From Myxococcus sp. (GTDB taxonomy: Bacteria; Myxococcota; Myxococcia; Myxococcales; Myxococcaceae): DNA of 64,000 nucleotides. The stretch is taken from assembly GCA_014879945.1 (NCBI GenBank), contig JACSRE010000381.1, positions 17,122 to 81,121 of the forward strand. The letters run 5' to 3'. The notes under the pieces were generated by a model. That model did not search any database. It was given only the letters and a program-made list of their open reading frames with translations, and was not told the origin of the DNA. Numbering within the stretch: the stretch's first letter is position 1; every line of letters begins with the position of its first letter. This document shows, piece by piece, positions 1 through 8,133 of the stretch. The position numbers and the translations under genes are program-made.

Positions 1-137
1 GACTCTCAAAGTGCTCATGCTCAGTTGTCGCACCGGAGAACGAAAGTGCTCACCCCCGAGTCTGTAATTGGCGTTGCTGTCGGAGCATGTAGGTTTCTCG
101 GAATCGGCGAGGACCCATTGACCTCAACCGACTGAAA
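1..137. other. Left-edge non-coding stretch with short direct repeats
   Basis: No gene is visible downstream of the transaldolase stop. The stretch is less GC-rich than its surroundings. The 10-mer AAAGTGCTCA occurs twice in the same orientation, at 8-17 and 43-52, and GACTC at the edge is mirrored by GAGTC at 58-62. Repeated short terminal motifs are typical of some insertion-sequence ends (for example IS21-type), but no transposase is in view. The identity is therefore open. Confidence 0.35.
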
Positions 138-1100
138 TCACGAGAGCTTCACCTCGAGCGCCTTCTCGAGGTCGGTGATGGCCTTCGAGAAGCCCTCGAT
201 GCCCTCTTTGAGCTTCTCGGTGGCCATGCGGTCGTCGGCGTGGAGCCGATCGAACGCCGCCTGGTCGAGGCTCAGCTTCGGGCCGCCCGCCTTCGTCGCC
301 GGGTCGAGCTTGCGCGGCAGAGGGCCTTCGAGGGCGTCGAGCTCGGCCAGCAGCTTGGGCGCGATGGTGAGGAGGTCGCAGCCGGCGAGCTCGGTGATCT
401 CACCCACGTTGCGGAAGCTCGCGCCCATCACCTCGGTGCGGTAGCCGTGCGTCTTGTAGTACTCGTAGATCTTCGTCACCGACTGCACGCCGGGGTCTTC
501 CGCGGGCGCGTACGACGCCTTGCCGGTGCTCTTGAGGTACCAGTCGAGAATGCGGCCCACGAAGGGCGAGATGAGCGTCACCTTCGCCTCGGCGCACGCC
601 ACCGCCTGATGGAAGCCGAACAGCAGCGTCAGGTTGCAGTGAATGCCCTCGCGCTCGAGCACCTCGGCGGCCTTGATGCCCTCCCACGTCGAGGCGAGCT
701 TGATGAGGATGCGCTCCTTGCCGATGCCGGCCTTCGCGTACATGGCGATGAGCTCTCTCGCCTTCTCGATGCTCTTCTGGGTGTCGTACGACAGGCGGGC
801 GTCGACCTCGGTCGAGACCCGGCCCGGCACGACCTTCAGAATCTCGATGCCGAACTCCACCGCCAGGCGGTCGACCGCGCGCTTGGCGACGGCGGCGTTC
901 GACTTGTCGGTGCTGTCGGCGCGGGCCCACTCGAGCGCCGCGGCCACCAGCGCCTGGTACTGCGGCATCGCGGCGGCCGAGGCGATGAGCGACGGGTTGG
1001 TGGTGGCGTCGCGCGGCTTGAACTTCTGAATCGACTCGAAGTCGCCGGTGTCGGCGACGACGACGGTGACGGCCTTGAGCTGCTCGAGGAAGGTAGCCAT
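138..1100 (-). CDS. tal: Transaldolase (TalB type)
   Basis: Cytosolic enzyme of the non-oxidative pentose phosphate pathway. It moves a dihydroxyacetone unit between sedoheptulose 7-phosphate and glyceraldehyde 3-phosphate. The 320-aa length matches the classical TalB subfamily. The N-terminal 'DATTNPSL' segment is present, and the Schiff-base lysine is K134 in '[11 protein letters not shown]' (K132 in E. coli TalB). The C-terminal extension holds the usual phosphate-binding region. The ATG at 1100 gives a complete N terminus. It stands alone: the next minus-strand gene upstream is an unrelated membrane protein 108 bp away. Confidence 0.95.
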   Translation of the reverse strand: MATFLEQLKAVTVVVADTGDFESIQKFKPRDATTNPSLIASAAAMPQYQALVAAALEWARADSTDKSNAAVAKRAVDRLAVEFGIEILKVVPGRVSTEVDARLSYDTQKSIEKARELIAMYAKAGIGKERILIKLASTWEGIKAAEVLEREGIHCNLTLLFGFHQAVACAEAKVTLISPFVGRILDWYLKSTGKASYAPAEDPGVQSVTKIYEYYKTHGYRTEVMGASFRNVGEITELAGCDLLTIAPKLLAELDALEGPLPRKLDPATKAGGPKLSLDQAAFDRLHADDRMATEKLKEGIEGFSKAITDLEKALEVKLS

Positions 1101-1208
1101 GACGACACCCTACTCCTCGACGACAGAGGTCGGCACTCCTCGTGAAGCGATCTCGCCACGAGGCACGCGCGGCTCGGCCAGGGTCATCCCCCAGCCGAGC
1201 CGTGGTGC

Positions 1209-1841
1209 TCAGTCGCCCCAGTTCAGGGGCGCTCCCGGCGCGGCCGCCCCCGCGACCCTGGCTGCGCCGTGGGAGTGCTGGCGCTCCTGCCTGACCGAGT
1301 TCGCGGTGCCGGCCAGGGTCAACCCGCCCAGCAGCACCACCGCGCCGACGAGCCGGTCGATCACCACCGGCGTCACCTCGCGCCACCCCGAGAGCGCCAC
1401 CACGCCGATGACGAGGAAGGCGGTCGCGCTGAGCGACTCGGTCACCTCGCCTCCCGGCCTCAGGATGGAGACGTCGAGCGCGCGGAAGACGCCGACGCAC
1501 AGGCACGAGACGCCGAGCACCAACGCCATCGCCTCGGGGAGGATCGGCGCGCCAGTGATGAGGCCCAACCCCGCGAGGAACCCGGCGAGCACCAGCTGGA
1601 GCGCGCCCGCGACGAGGTGTGAGGTGCCGATGGCGTGGTGCTTCATCAACGAGGCGCCGCCGGCCAGCTCGAAGAGGCTCCACCCCACCGCCAGCGCCGC
1701 CGGCAGGCGCAGCGACGACGGCGGGTCAGGCTGCGCCGAGACGGCCAACAGCGCCGACCCGACGAAGGCCAGGGCGATGCCCACGGGGAGCGCCCACGGG
1801 GCCACCTCAGGCTGCTCGATGTGCTGGTCGGCGTGCGCCAT
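1209..1841 (-). CDS. Six-helix membrane protein, function unknown
   Basis: The 210-aa integral membrane protein has about six hydrophobic segments (starting near residues 16, 45, 70, 100, 130 and 160) and short loops. The arrangement resembles HdeD/DUF308-like small membrane proteins, but I see no diagnostic motif. The ORF track extends to 1904. I chose the internal ATG at 1841 (MAHADQHIEQ) because the upstream 21 residues are Arg/Ser-rich and unlike a native N terminus. It is flanked by 108 and 157 bp of non-coding DNA, so it is probably monocistronic. A transport or stress role cannot be assigned from sequence alone. Confidence 0.7.
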   Translation of the reverse strand: MAHADQHIEQPEVAPWALPVGIALAFVGSALLAVSAQPDPPSSLRLPAALAVGWSLFELAGGASLMKHHAIGTSHLVAGALQLVLAGFLAGLGLITGAPILPEAMALVLGVSCLCVGVFRALDVSILRPGGEVTESLSATAFLVIGVVALSGWREVTPVVIDRLVGAVVLLGGLTLAGTANSVRQERQHSHGAARVAGAAAPGAPLNWGD

Positions 1842-1998
1842 GGTTGCCCCCGTCGCGAGTGTCATCGAGAGCCGTGAGCATCGGGCGTGCCTCTCGCGAA
1901 CCACGCGAGCCGTCGATGCGCCCCGCGATTCCCCGCTCAGAGCGACGGCTCCGCCGGTCGGATTGATGGGCTGAGGCGTCCGCGCCGCTGACCGCGAG

Positions 1999-2523
1999 TC
2001 AGGGTGGCCGGCGGATCAACAGCAGGGTTGCCGCTGCGCCCAGCGCGACCAGCAAGGCGACCAGCGCGAGCAGCACCGGGTCGACGCGCCGACGCCCCCC
2101 GCCGGGCGTGAGCGTCTTCTCGGTGTGCAGCTCGCTCGGGTCGATGACCTCGACGCGAAGGCGAACCCCGCGCGCCGAGAGCTCCGCGGTCAACCACGAG
2201 ACGAGGCGCGCGTACTCGTCGTCGGTGAAGTCGAGCGGCCCCGCGCCGCGCAGCTCCTGGGTCAGCCGCAGCGTGGGGTACTCCTTCACCGCGCACTCGG
2301 CGTTCACCAGGTCGAGCCAGCCGATGGCCACGACGGAAGGGCCGGCGACGAGCGTGAGCACCTGGCGGGACCGCTTGCCGGCCTCGGTGCTGGGCCCCAG
2401 CGGCTCCTTCACCACCAGCACGCGGTGGGCGGCGCCGACCGGCCGCGCAGCGAAGGTGCTGGTCAGCTGGTCCGCGACCCCGACGAGCGAGCGGGCCACC
2501 GTCGTGTAGGGACCCTCGGGCAT
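1999..2523 (-). CDS. Tail-anchored hypothetical protein
   Basis: The 174-aa protein has a soluble, mixed alpha/beta N-terminal part of about 145 residues. A single C-terminal hydrophobic helix (VDPVLLALVALLVALG...) follows and ends in a short basic tail. This suggests tail anchoring with the bulk in the cytoplasm. The ORF track merges it into a 541-aa frame; the real start is ATG 2523 (MPEGPYTTVAR). The upstream part of that frame is antisense-frame shadow of the sulfatase gene. I do not recognise the family. It lies 104 bp downstream of the sulfatase gene and could share its transcript. Confidence 0.7.
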   Translation of the reverse strand: MPEGPYTTVARSLVGVADQLTSTFAARPVGAAHRVLVVKEPLGPSTEAGKRSRQVLTLVAGPSVVAIGWLDLVNAECAVKEYPTLRLTQELRGAGPLDFTDDEYARLVSWLTAELSARGVRLRVEVIDPSELHTEKTLTPGGGRRRVDPVLLALVALLVALGAAATLLLIRRPP

Positions 2524-2627
2524 GCGCGCACTCTGCCAGACTCGGCGAGCTCGTCGGCGACGGTGACGACCGGGCTGGCGCTCCCGCCTCTCGTTGGGGC
2601 CAGCGGCCGGCCGAGCCGCCTCACGGC

Positions 2628-4670
2628 TCAGGGAGCCACGGCCGGCTCGTACTGCCCGAGGAGCGCCTTCAACTCGGCCTCGACCGCCAACCCGCGGCCA
2701 GCGAGATCGACGCGCTGCTGCGGGTCTTCGTGCATGTCGTAGAGCCGCACGAGGTCGCGGTGCTTTCCCGGAATCACCACCAGCTTGTAGCGGGCGTTGC
2801 GCGCCATGCGGTCCTTCGCGGCGATGACGGCCTTTCGGAACTCGGGCTTGAGCACCAGGTTGTGCCGGAACGACGCGTCGACCTCGAGGGTGTCGGCGGC
2901 GCCGGCGAGGTCGACCACCTCGGCGCGCTCGGCCTCGGTGAGGCCCGTCATGGCCTTCGACTTGGGGAAGAAGAGGTAGCAGGTCTCGGCGAAGGCGGTG
3001 AGCTGCGGGTCGGGCCGCTCGGACTTGAGCACCGCCGAGAGGTCCACCCCCTGCATCGTGGCCGGCGACGTGAGGCCGAGCAGCGCCAACACCGTCGGCG
3101 CCACGTCGACGGTGCGGGTGAGGGCCTCGACCTTCCCCGCCGGCCCGCCCGGCAGGCGCATCAAGAAGGGAATGCGGGTGCTCTGGTCGCCGCCGAAGAA
3201 GTTGGTGCCGTGGCCCAGCGTGGAGCCGGGGTCGTAGAGGTCTTCGCCGTGATCGCTGGTGACGATGACGATGGTGTCGTCGGCCAGCCCGCGCGCGTCG
3301 AGCCCGCGCAGCACCTCGCCCACCGTGTCGTCGAAGTCGCTCACCGCGCCGTCGTAGAGGTCGCGAAGGTGCTGCACCGTCTCGGGCGGCAGCGTCGGCG
3401 AGAAGCCCGTGGTGATGAGCTCGTGCGCGCGCACCTCGACCTGGTAGCGGTGCGGGCCGTCGTACCCGGGCGCGGCGTACTTCGAGTTGAAGGGGTGACG
3501 CGCGTTGTACGGCAGGTGCGTGGGGCTGACGAAGAGCACGCCGAAGAAGGGCCGCCGCGCGCGCACGCTCGCGTCGATGTCGTCGAAGAGCTGCTCGGTC
3601 AACACCGTCGGCCGCGCGGCCCACGAGAGCGAGGCGCGGCCCGGCACCAGCACGTCGCCGAAGGGCGCCGGCACCGCGCCGAAGAAGAGCGAGACCAACA
3701 CATGCGCGCGCATGGTGGCCTCGAGCAGCAGCGCCTCGAAGTTCTGAATCGGGCCGACCCGTCGCTTCGCGAACCCGAAGTCCACGAGGTCGAAGCAGTT
3801 CCCCACCCAGTCTGACGAGACGAAGGTGTCGTAGCCCTGCGCGGCCAGCAGCCTCGGCAGCAGCTCCGCGCGCGCCTCGACGGCGGCGACCTCGTCACGC
3901 GAGGGGTACATGCTGCGCAGCCCGTGCGCCGGAGGGAAGAGGCCGGTCAGCACCGTCGTCCACGACTCCAGCGTGCTGGCCGTCGAGACGTGGTGCTGCT
4001 GCAGGTCCAGCGCGTGGGCGGCGAAGGCGTCGAGGTGCGGCGTCAGCCCCTCACGCGCAGCGCCGTGAACGCCGAGGCGATCGAAGCGCCACGAGTCGGC
4101 CGCGAGCACCAGCACGTTGGGCCTCGTGAGGCGGGTGGCCTTGGGCGGCGTGGGGCGCCAGGCGGCCGCGGCGGTCGCCACGCCCAGCAGCAGCGCCACC
4201 AGCACCCTCCGCCGCGCGCCCCGCACCCAGTCGAGGACCGCCACCACCACCAGCGCCCCGAAGAGCGCGCTCGACAGCTCGAGCCCATGGAGCCGCTCCA
4301 CCGTCGAGAGGTCCACCCGCAGCTTCCGCTCCACGCTGTCGAAGAAGCCGGGGCTGAGCAGCAGCGCGGGCCCGAGCGCGCACAGCAGCACGCCCACGTC
4401 CACCACCACCATCGAGGCCACCAGCCGAGCGCCCGTCGCGCGCCCCAGCCAGGGCCTCGACAGGAAGGTCAGCGCCAGCGCGATGACGAGGTACGCCGGC
4501 AGCGCCCGCAGCTGCGCCAGCACCGCGAAGCTCAGGTACGGCCCGCGCGCGAGCGCCGCGAAGCGCTCCGCCACCTCGGACGACTGCGAGACGAAGGCCG
4601 CGACACACAGCGCCCAGACGGCGACGCAGGCCACCACCTGGAGCAGCAGCAGCTGTCGAACGCGAGCCAC
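2628..4670 (-). CDS. Membrane-anchored sulfatase-superfamily enzyme
   Basis: The 680-aa protein has about five N-terminal transmembrane helices (residues 1-165) and then a large alkaline-phosphatase-fold domain. The domain begins with 'NVLVLAADSWRFDRLGVHG' (metal-binding Asp) and ends with the 'TSDHGEDLYDPG...GHG' metal site. This architecture is shared by membrane sulfatases, LTA-synthase-like and phosphoethanolamine transferases. The usual sulfatase formylglycine signature C/S-x-P-x-R is absent. The aligned position lies in 'STASTLESWTTVLTG' and appears to be Thr, as in the phosphotransferase branch. A GTG start is used at 4670. The substrate is unknown; an envelope glycolipid or exopolysaccharide is plausible given the anchor. 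Confidence 0.8.
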   Translation of the reverse strand: MARVRQLLLLQVVACVAVWALCVAAFVSQSSEVAERFAALARGPYLSFAVLAQLRALPAYLVIALALTFLSRPWLGRATGARLVASMVVVDVGVLLCALGPALLLSPGFFDSVERKLRVDLSTVERLHGLELSSALFGALVVVAVLDWVRGARRRVLVALLLGVATAAAAWRPTPPKATRLTRPNVLVLAADSWRFDRLGVHGAAREGLTPHLDAFAAHALDLQQHHVSTASTLESWTTVLTGLFPPAHGLRSMYPSRDEVAAVEARAELLPRLLAAQGYDTFVSSDWVGNCFDLVDFGFAKRRVGPIQNFEALLLEATMRAHVLVSLFFGAVPAPFGDVLVPGRASLSWAARPTVLTEQLFDDIDASVRARRPFFGVLFVSPTHLPYNARHPFNSKYAAPGYDGPHRYQVEVRAHELITTGFSPTLPPETVQHLRDLYDGAVSDFDDTVGEVLRGLDARGLADDTIVIVTSDHGEDLYDPGSTLGHGTNFFGGDQSTRIPFLMRLPGGPAGKVEALTRTVDVAPTVLALLGLTSPATMQGVDLSAVLKSERPDPQLTAFAETCYLFFPKSKAMTGLTEAERAEVVDLAGAADTLEVDASFRHNLVLKPEFRKAVIAAKDRMARNARYKLVVIPGKHRDLVRLYDMHEDPQQRVDLAGRGLAVEAELKALLGQYEPAVAP

Positions 4671-4710
4671 GCAGCCAGGGGCCCTACACCAACGACGCCC
4701 CGATGGAACG

Positions 4711-5337
4711 TCACTGCTTCTTCGCGTGCACCTCGAGCGTCAGCAGCACGTTGTCGGCGATGAGGTTGTCGGGCTTGCCCGGGTAGGCGATGCCGAAGTC
4801 CTTCCGGTTGATGGCGAACTCGGCCTTCACGTCGACCTGCTCGGCCCCCACCGTCACCTCGGCCGGGAAGGCGATGGTCTTCGTCACGCCGCGCAGGGTG
4901 AGGTCACCCGTCACCTCGTAGCGCGCCCCCTCGAGCCCCTTGAAGCTGCTCGAGACGAACCGCGAGGTGGGGAACTGCTCCACCAGGAAGAAGTCGGCGT
5001 CTCGAAGGTGCTGCGAGAGCTTGTCGCTGTCGGTGAAGACCGACGCCATCTCGAGGTCGACCTGCACGCGGCTCTTCGCGAGGTCGCCGTCGACGACCTC
5101 GACCACCCCCGCGAAGGTGTTGAAGCCGCCCTCGTGCTTCCCGGTCACCTTCGCGCCCACGAAGCCCACCTTCGCGTTCGCCTGGCTGAAGGGGAACCGC
5201 GTCGCGTTGGCGAGCGGCGCCAGCGCCACCTGCGCAGGCCGGGTGGGCGCCGAGACGACGGCCTTCGTCTTGTCTTTGGCGGGGTCTGGGCAGGCTGCGA
5301 GGGCGAACGCGGTGAGCACGAGCGGGAAGAGGCGCAT
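4711..5337 (-). CDS. YceI-family lipoprotein
   Basis: The 208-aa protein is predicted to be an exported lipoprotein. The signal 'MRLFPLVLTAFALAAC' ends in a lipobox cysteine. The remainder is a YceI domain, a lipocalin-like beta-barrel that binds polyisoprenoid-type amphiphiles in the periplasm. The family hallmark pattern 'KVGFVGAKVTGKHEGGF' is followed by 'LTLRGVTKTI' and a terminal 'IADNVLLTLEVHAKK'. The ORF track starts 12 residues upstream at 5373. The ATG at 5337 is preferred because it begins directly at the signal peptide. It sits 40 bp upstream of the sulfatase gene on the same strand, so co-transcription is possible. Confidence 0.85.
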   Translation of the reverse strand: MRLFPLVLTAFALAACPDPAKDKTKAVVSAPTRPAQVALAPLANATRFPFSQANAKVGFVGAKVTGKHEGGFNTFAGVVEVVDGDLAKSRVQVDLEMASVFTDSDKLSQHLRDADFFLVEQFPTSRFVSSSFKGLEGARYEVTGDLTLRGVTKTIAFPAEVTVGAEQVDVKAEFAINRKDFGIAYPGKPDNLIADNVLLTLEVHAKKQ

Positions 5338-5383
5338 GCCCCCCGTATGACGAGTCCCCGCCCGGAGTTTCAAGGAGAACGTC

Positions 5384-7114
5384 TCAGGCCCGCGAGAGGA
5401 ACCGCTTCGACACCAGGTGCTCGATGAGCTCGAGCGCCGCCCCCTCGTCCACCGCGAGCTTCTTCATCAGCCGGCCCGACGCCGCGTCGACGGTGGTGGG
5501 CCTGGCGCACGCAGCGAGCGCCTCGAGCACCGCGGTGGCGGCTTCTCCCTGCTGCAGCATCGGGTCCTCGAAGGCGCGCGGGTCGAGCGCCGGAGCGCAC
5601 GCCAGGCCGGCCCCGATGACCGACCGGAGCACCGTCACCGGCGCGCCGGCCACCTTCGAGGGCACCACGTGCGCGCCGAGCCAGTCGCCGAGCGCGACCG
5701 AGCGCGTCACCGTCGTCGCCTCGAGCCTGGTGCGCCCGGTGAGCGCAGGCGCCTCGCGCTCCGCGTGCGCCGCCAACAGCTCATCGAGCCTGGCGCAGTT
5801 GCGGGTGACCGCCTTCTCGAGCGCCGCGTCGGCGAAGCGCACCATGGGGATGGCGCCGCCAGGCTTTCGTTTGCCGAAGAAGGTGAGGAAGTCGTCGAAG
5901 GTCACCGCCTCGGACACCATGCCGAAGCGCTCGGCGTGCGACGTCACCAACGCGCCGGGCTGCGACTGCAGCCGCTGGTAGCTGACCTTGCAGCCCTTCG
6001 CGAGCACCTGCTCCATCAGGCGCTGCTCCTCAGCGAGCGCGGCCGGCGTCGCCAGGGGGAGGCCGGCGATGCCGCTCACCTCGAGCTCGAGGTTGGGGTA
6101 GCGCAGGCAGTCGTCGATGGTGGCGAAGAGCGCCTCGTCGGTCGGGCACGGCTTCAAGAGGCTCGCGCCCATCAACGCCTGCCGCTGGGTCTGCGAGAAG
6201 CAGCCGATGTCGAGCACCAGCGCCACGCGGTGAAAGGTCTTCGCGAGCGCCGCCACCAGGCCCGGCGCCGGCACGCCCCAGAGGAAGTACGTCGTGCTCT
6301 GCCGCGAGAGGTCGAGCCCCGGCCACACGTCACAGAGGTACTCGGTGGAGCCGCCGGGGAAGTCGTAGCGGTACTGCCACACGCGGTCGCCGAGCTCGCG
6401 GTGGTCTTGTCGAACCGACTCGTGCGGCCTCAGGAACGGCATCGGGCGCCCGAACGACAGGCGCTGGGCCGCGCGCCGGCCGCCGCAGTACACGCAGGAC
6501 TGGTCGCAGCCCTTGCCGGGGGCGATCCACCCCGAGAAGCCGCTGAGGTCGAGCTGCGAGAGGAAGATGTCGTCGAAGTGCGAGTAGAAGACGTCGGCGC
6601 TCGCCTCGGTCTGCACGTAGCCAAAGGGCACCTTGACGGGCACGCCGTCGGGGCCGCGGTGGGCGCGGTTGGGGGCGTCGGGGTCGCCGCGACAGAGCGC
6701 CAGGAACGGCACCTCGCCGTCGCCCATCACGACGTCGTCGACGCTCTCGTGCACCAGCAGCTGCTGCCACCACAGCGCGGCGGAGTTGCCGCCCAGCACC
6801 ACCTTCACCTTCGGGTCGATGCGCTTGAGGGCCCGGGCGATGACGAGCGCGCGGTGCACGTGGAGGTACCACTTGAGGCTGATGCCCACCACGCTCGGCT
6901 TCACGCGCGCCATCAGCCGCTTGAGCGAGCGCGTCAGCCCCTCTTCGTTCTGGTCCCAGTCGCAGAGCCTGACGTACGCCTCGACGCCGTTGCGCCGCAG
7001 AAAACCCGCGAGGTAGAGGATGCCGCAGGTCGCCTCGCCGCGGCCGCCCCCGAGCAGGAGCACTGGACCGGACGAGGAGGCGCTGCGGGGTGAGGCGCGT
7101 TGGACCGCCGACAT
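5384..7114 (-). CDS. B12-binding-domain radical SAM protein
   Basis: The 576-aa protein has three parts. The N-terminal Rossmann-like B12-binding domain (about 15-140) includes 'VVLGGNSAALWW' and 'DDVVMGDGEVPFLAL'. The radical SAM barrel has the cluster motif C203-x3-C207-x2-C210 ('GKGCDQSCVYCGG'). The C-terminal region of about 60 residues looks like a winged-helix domain. No cobalamin-ligand DxHxxG is visible, so B12 binding could be base-off without that His or lost altogether. The substrate is unknown. The start is set at ATG 7114 rather than the ORF-track start at 7153, which would add a proline/serine tail. No precursor peptide or methyl-acceptor gene lies nearby. Confidence 0.85.
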   Translation of the reverse strand: MSAVQRASPRSASSSGPVLLLGGGRGEATCGILYLAGFLRRNGVEAYVRLCDWDQNEEGLTRSLKRLMARVKPSVVGISLKWYLHVHRALVIARALKRIDPKVKVVLGGNSAALWWQQLLVHESVDDVVMGDGEVPFLALCRGDPDAPNRAHRGPDGVPVKVPFGYVQTEASADVFYSHFDDIFLSQLDLSGFSGWIAPGKGCDQSCVYCGGRRAAQRLSFGRPMPFLRPHESVRQDHRELGDRVWQYRYDFPGGSTEYLCDVWPGLDLSRQSTTYFLWGVPAPGLVAALAKTFHRVALVLDIGCFSQTQRQALMGASLLKPCPTDEALFATIDDCLRYPNLELEVSGIAGLPLATPAALAEEQRLMEQVLAKGCKVSYQRLQSQPGALVTSHAERFGMVSEAVTFDDFLTFFGKRKPGGAIPMVRFADAALEKAVTRNCARLDELLAAHAEREAPALTGRTRLEATTVTRSVALGDWLGAHVVPSKVAGAPVTVLRSVIGAGLACAPALDPRAFEDPMLQQGEAATAVLEALAACARPTTVDAASGRLMKKLAVDEGAALELIEHLVSKRFLSRA

Positions 7115-7210
7115 CGTGGCTCCGGGTGAGAAGACGGCGGAGCCTAACCGCAAGTCAGCCCACGCGCCGGACCAGCGGGCAGTGCCCCGGGCCGCGGGGG
7201 GGGGCCTCGC

Positions 7211-7681
7211 TCAGTGCCGTCGCAGCTCGTCTTCGAGCCGCCACAGCGTGAGCAGCTCGTCCTTGTCCCACGCGTGCTTCGGCTCGTTCGGGCTGGCCGC
7301 GGCGCCTCCGACGGTGCTCACCCAGTCGAGGATGCGCACGGCGCGCGCCTCGTCGCTCTCGCCCGTCAGCCGCACCACCATCATCAGCTCGCGCAGCTCG
7401 GCGAACGTCTCGGCGCTGGGCCGCTCGGCCAGGTAGCGGTTGATGAACTCCAGCGCGTCGCTCCGCCTGACGACGGGCCCCCCGGCGTGCGCCTCGAGGA
7501 GCGCCAGGTGCTGGTTCACGAACGCGAGGATCATGGCGCGCTCCGCCGGTTGCACCACGCCGTCGGCCCACGCCATCTCGACCAGGGGCAGGGCGTCGAG
7601 CAGGTAGACCATCGGCCCGGGAACACCGCGGGCGACCAATCGCGACAGCGCTTCGGAGCGGGTCATCGGGACGTGTGCCAT
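7211..7681 (-). CDS. TerB-like helical protein
   Basis: The 156-aa all-helical cytosolic protein carries the TerB-type pattern 'LVEMAWADGVVQPAERAMIL' (a helix-acidic loop-helix that often binds metal). A second helical part with 'FINRYLAERPSAETFAEL' follows. TerB-like domains occur in tellurite-resistance proteins and in many stand-alone myxobacterial proteins of unknown role. No other ter gene is nearby, so tellurite resistance should not be assumed. The ORF track extends the frame to 8056; the real start is the ATG at 7681 because everything upstream lies antisense to the phnA gene. Confidence 0.7.
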   Translation of the reverse strand: MAHVPMTRSEALSRLVARGVPGPMVYLLDALPLVEMAWADGVVQPAERAMILAFVNQHLALLEAHAGGPVVRRSDALEFINRYLAERPSAETFAELRELMMVVRLTGESDEARAVRILDWVSTVGGAAASPNEPKHAWDKDELLTLWRLEDELRRH

Positions 7682-7795
7682 GCGTTGTCTGTAAGGAGAT
7701 GAAGGCAGGCCAACCATCGAATCGCTCGATGCGGGGCGACCGGTTTCTCTGGGTTCCATGAGGCAAGCAGCCGCCATCACTGATAGCCACGGGCC

Positions 7796-8122
7796 ATGAG
7801 CGAGCAGCGCTGTCCCATCTGCACCATGAACGACGTCCTCGCGCACGCCGAGCGCTGGGAGTGCGCCACCTGTGGCCACGAGTGGATCAGAGCGGCGGCG
7901 GCGCCGGCAGCGCGGGTGGTGAAGGACGCGCACGGGCAGGCCCTGGCCGACGGCGACACCGTGGTGTTGATCAAGGACCTCAAGCTCCGCGGCTCCTCCG
8001 AGGTGCTCAAGCAGGGCACGAAGGTGAAGGGCATTCGCCTCGTCGACGGCGACCATGAGATCGACTGCCGCATCGACGGCAGCCCCATGGGGCTCAAGGC
8101 CGAGTTCGTGAAGAAGGCGTGA
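7796..8122 (+). CDS. phnA: PhnA/YjdM zinc-ribbon protein
   Basis: The 108-aa cytosolic protein starts with a zinc ribbon formed by 'CPIC' (residues 6-9) and 'CATCGHEW' (residues 23-26). The PhnA C-terminal SH3-like barrel follows, with 'DGDTVVLIKDLKLRGSSEVLKQGTKVKGIRL'. PhnA proteins are conserved beside phosphonate genes in E. coli, yet no phosphonate enzyme function is proven for this family. Here the gene is isolated, with no phn neighbours. It is transcribed away from the TerB-like gene across 114 bp and converges on the CapA-family gene with an 11-bp gap. Confidence 0.9.
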   Translation: MSEQRCPICTMNDVLAHAERWECATCGHEWIRAAAAPAARVVKDAHGQALADGDTVVLIKDLKLRGSSEVLKQGTKVKGIRLVDGDHEIDCRIDGSPMGLKAEFVKKA

Positions 8123-8133
8123 CGACGTCGCGC

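Noticed and set aside
7181-7205. Long G-run as a phase-variable tract
   Set aside because: The run lies in a short non-coding gap with no start codon or promoter that it could switch; ordinary for this base composition.
7796-8122. Phosphonate degradation locus
   Set aside because: PhnA is present alone; no C-P lyase, phosphonatase or transporter gene is nearby.
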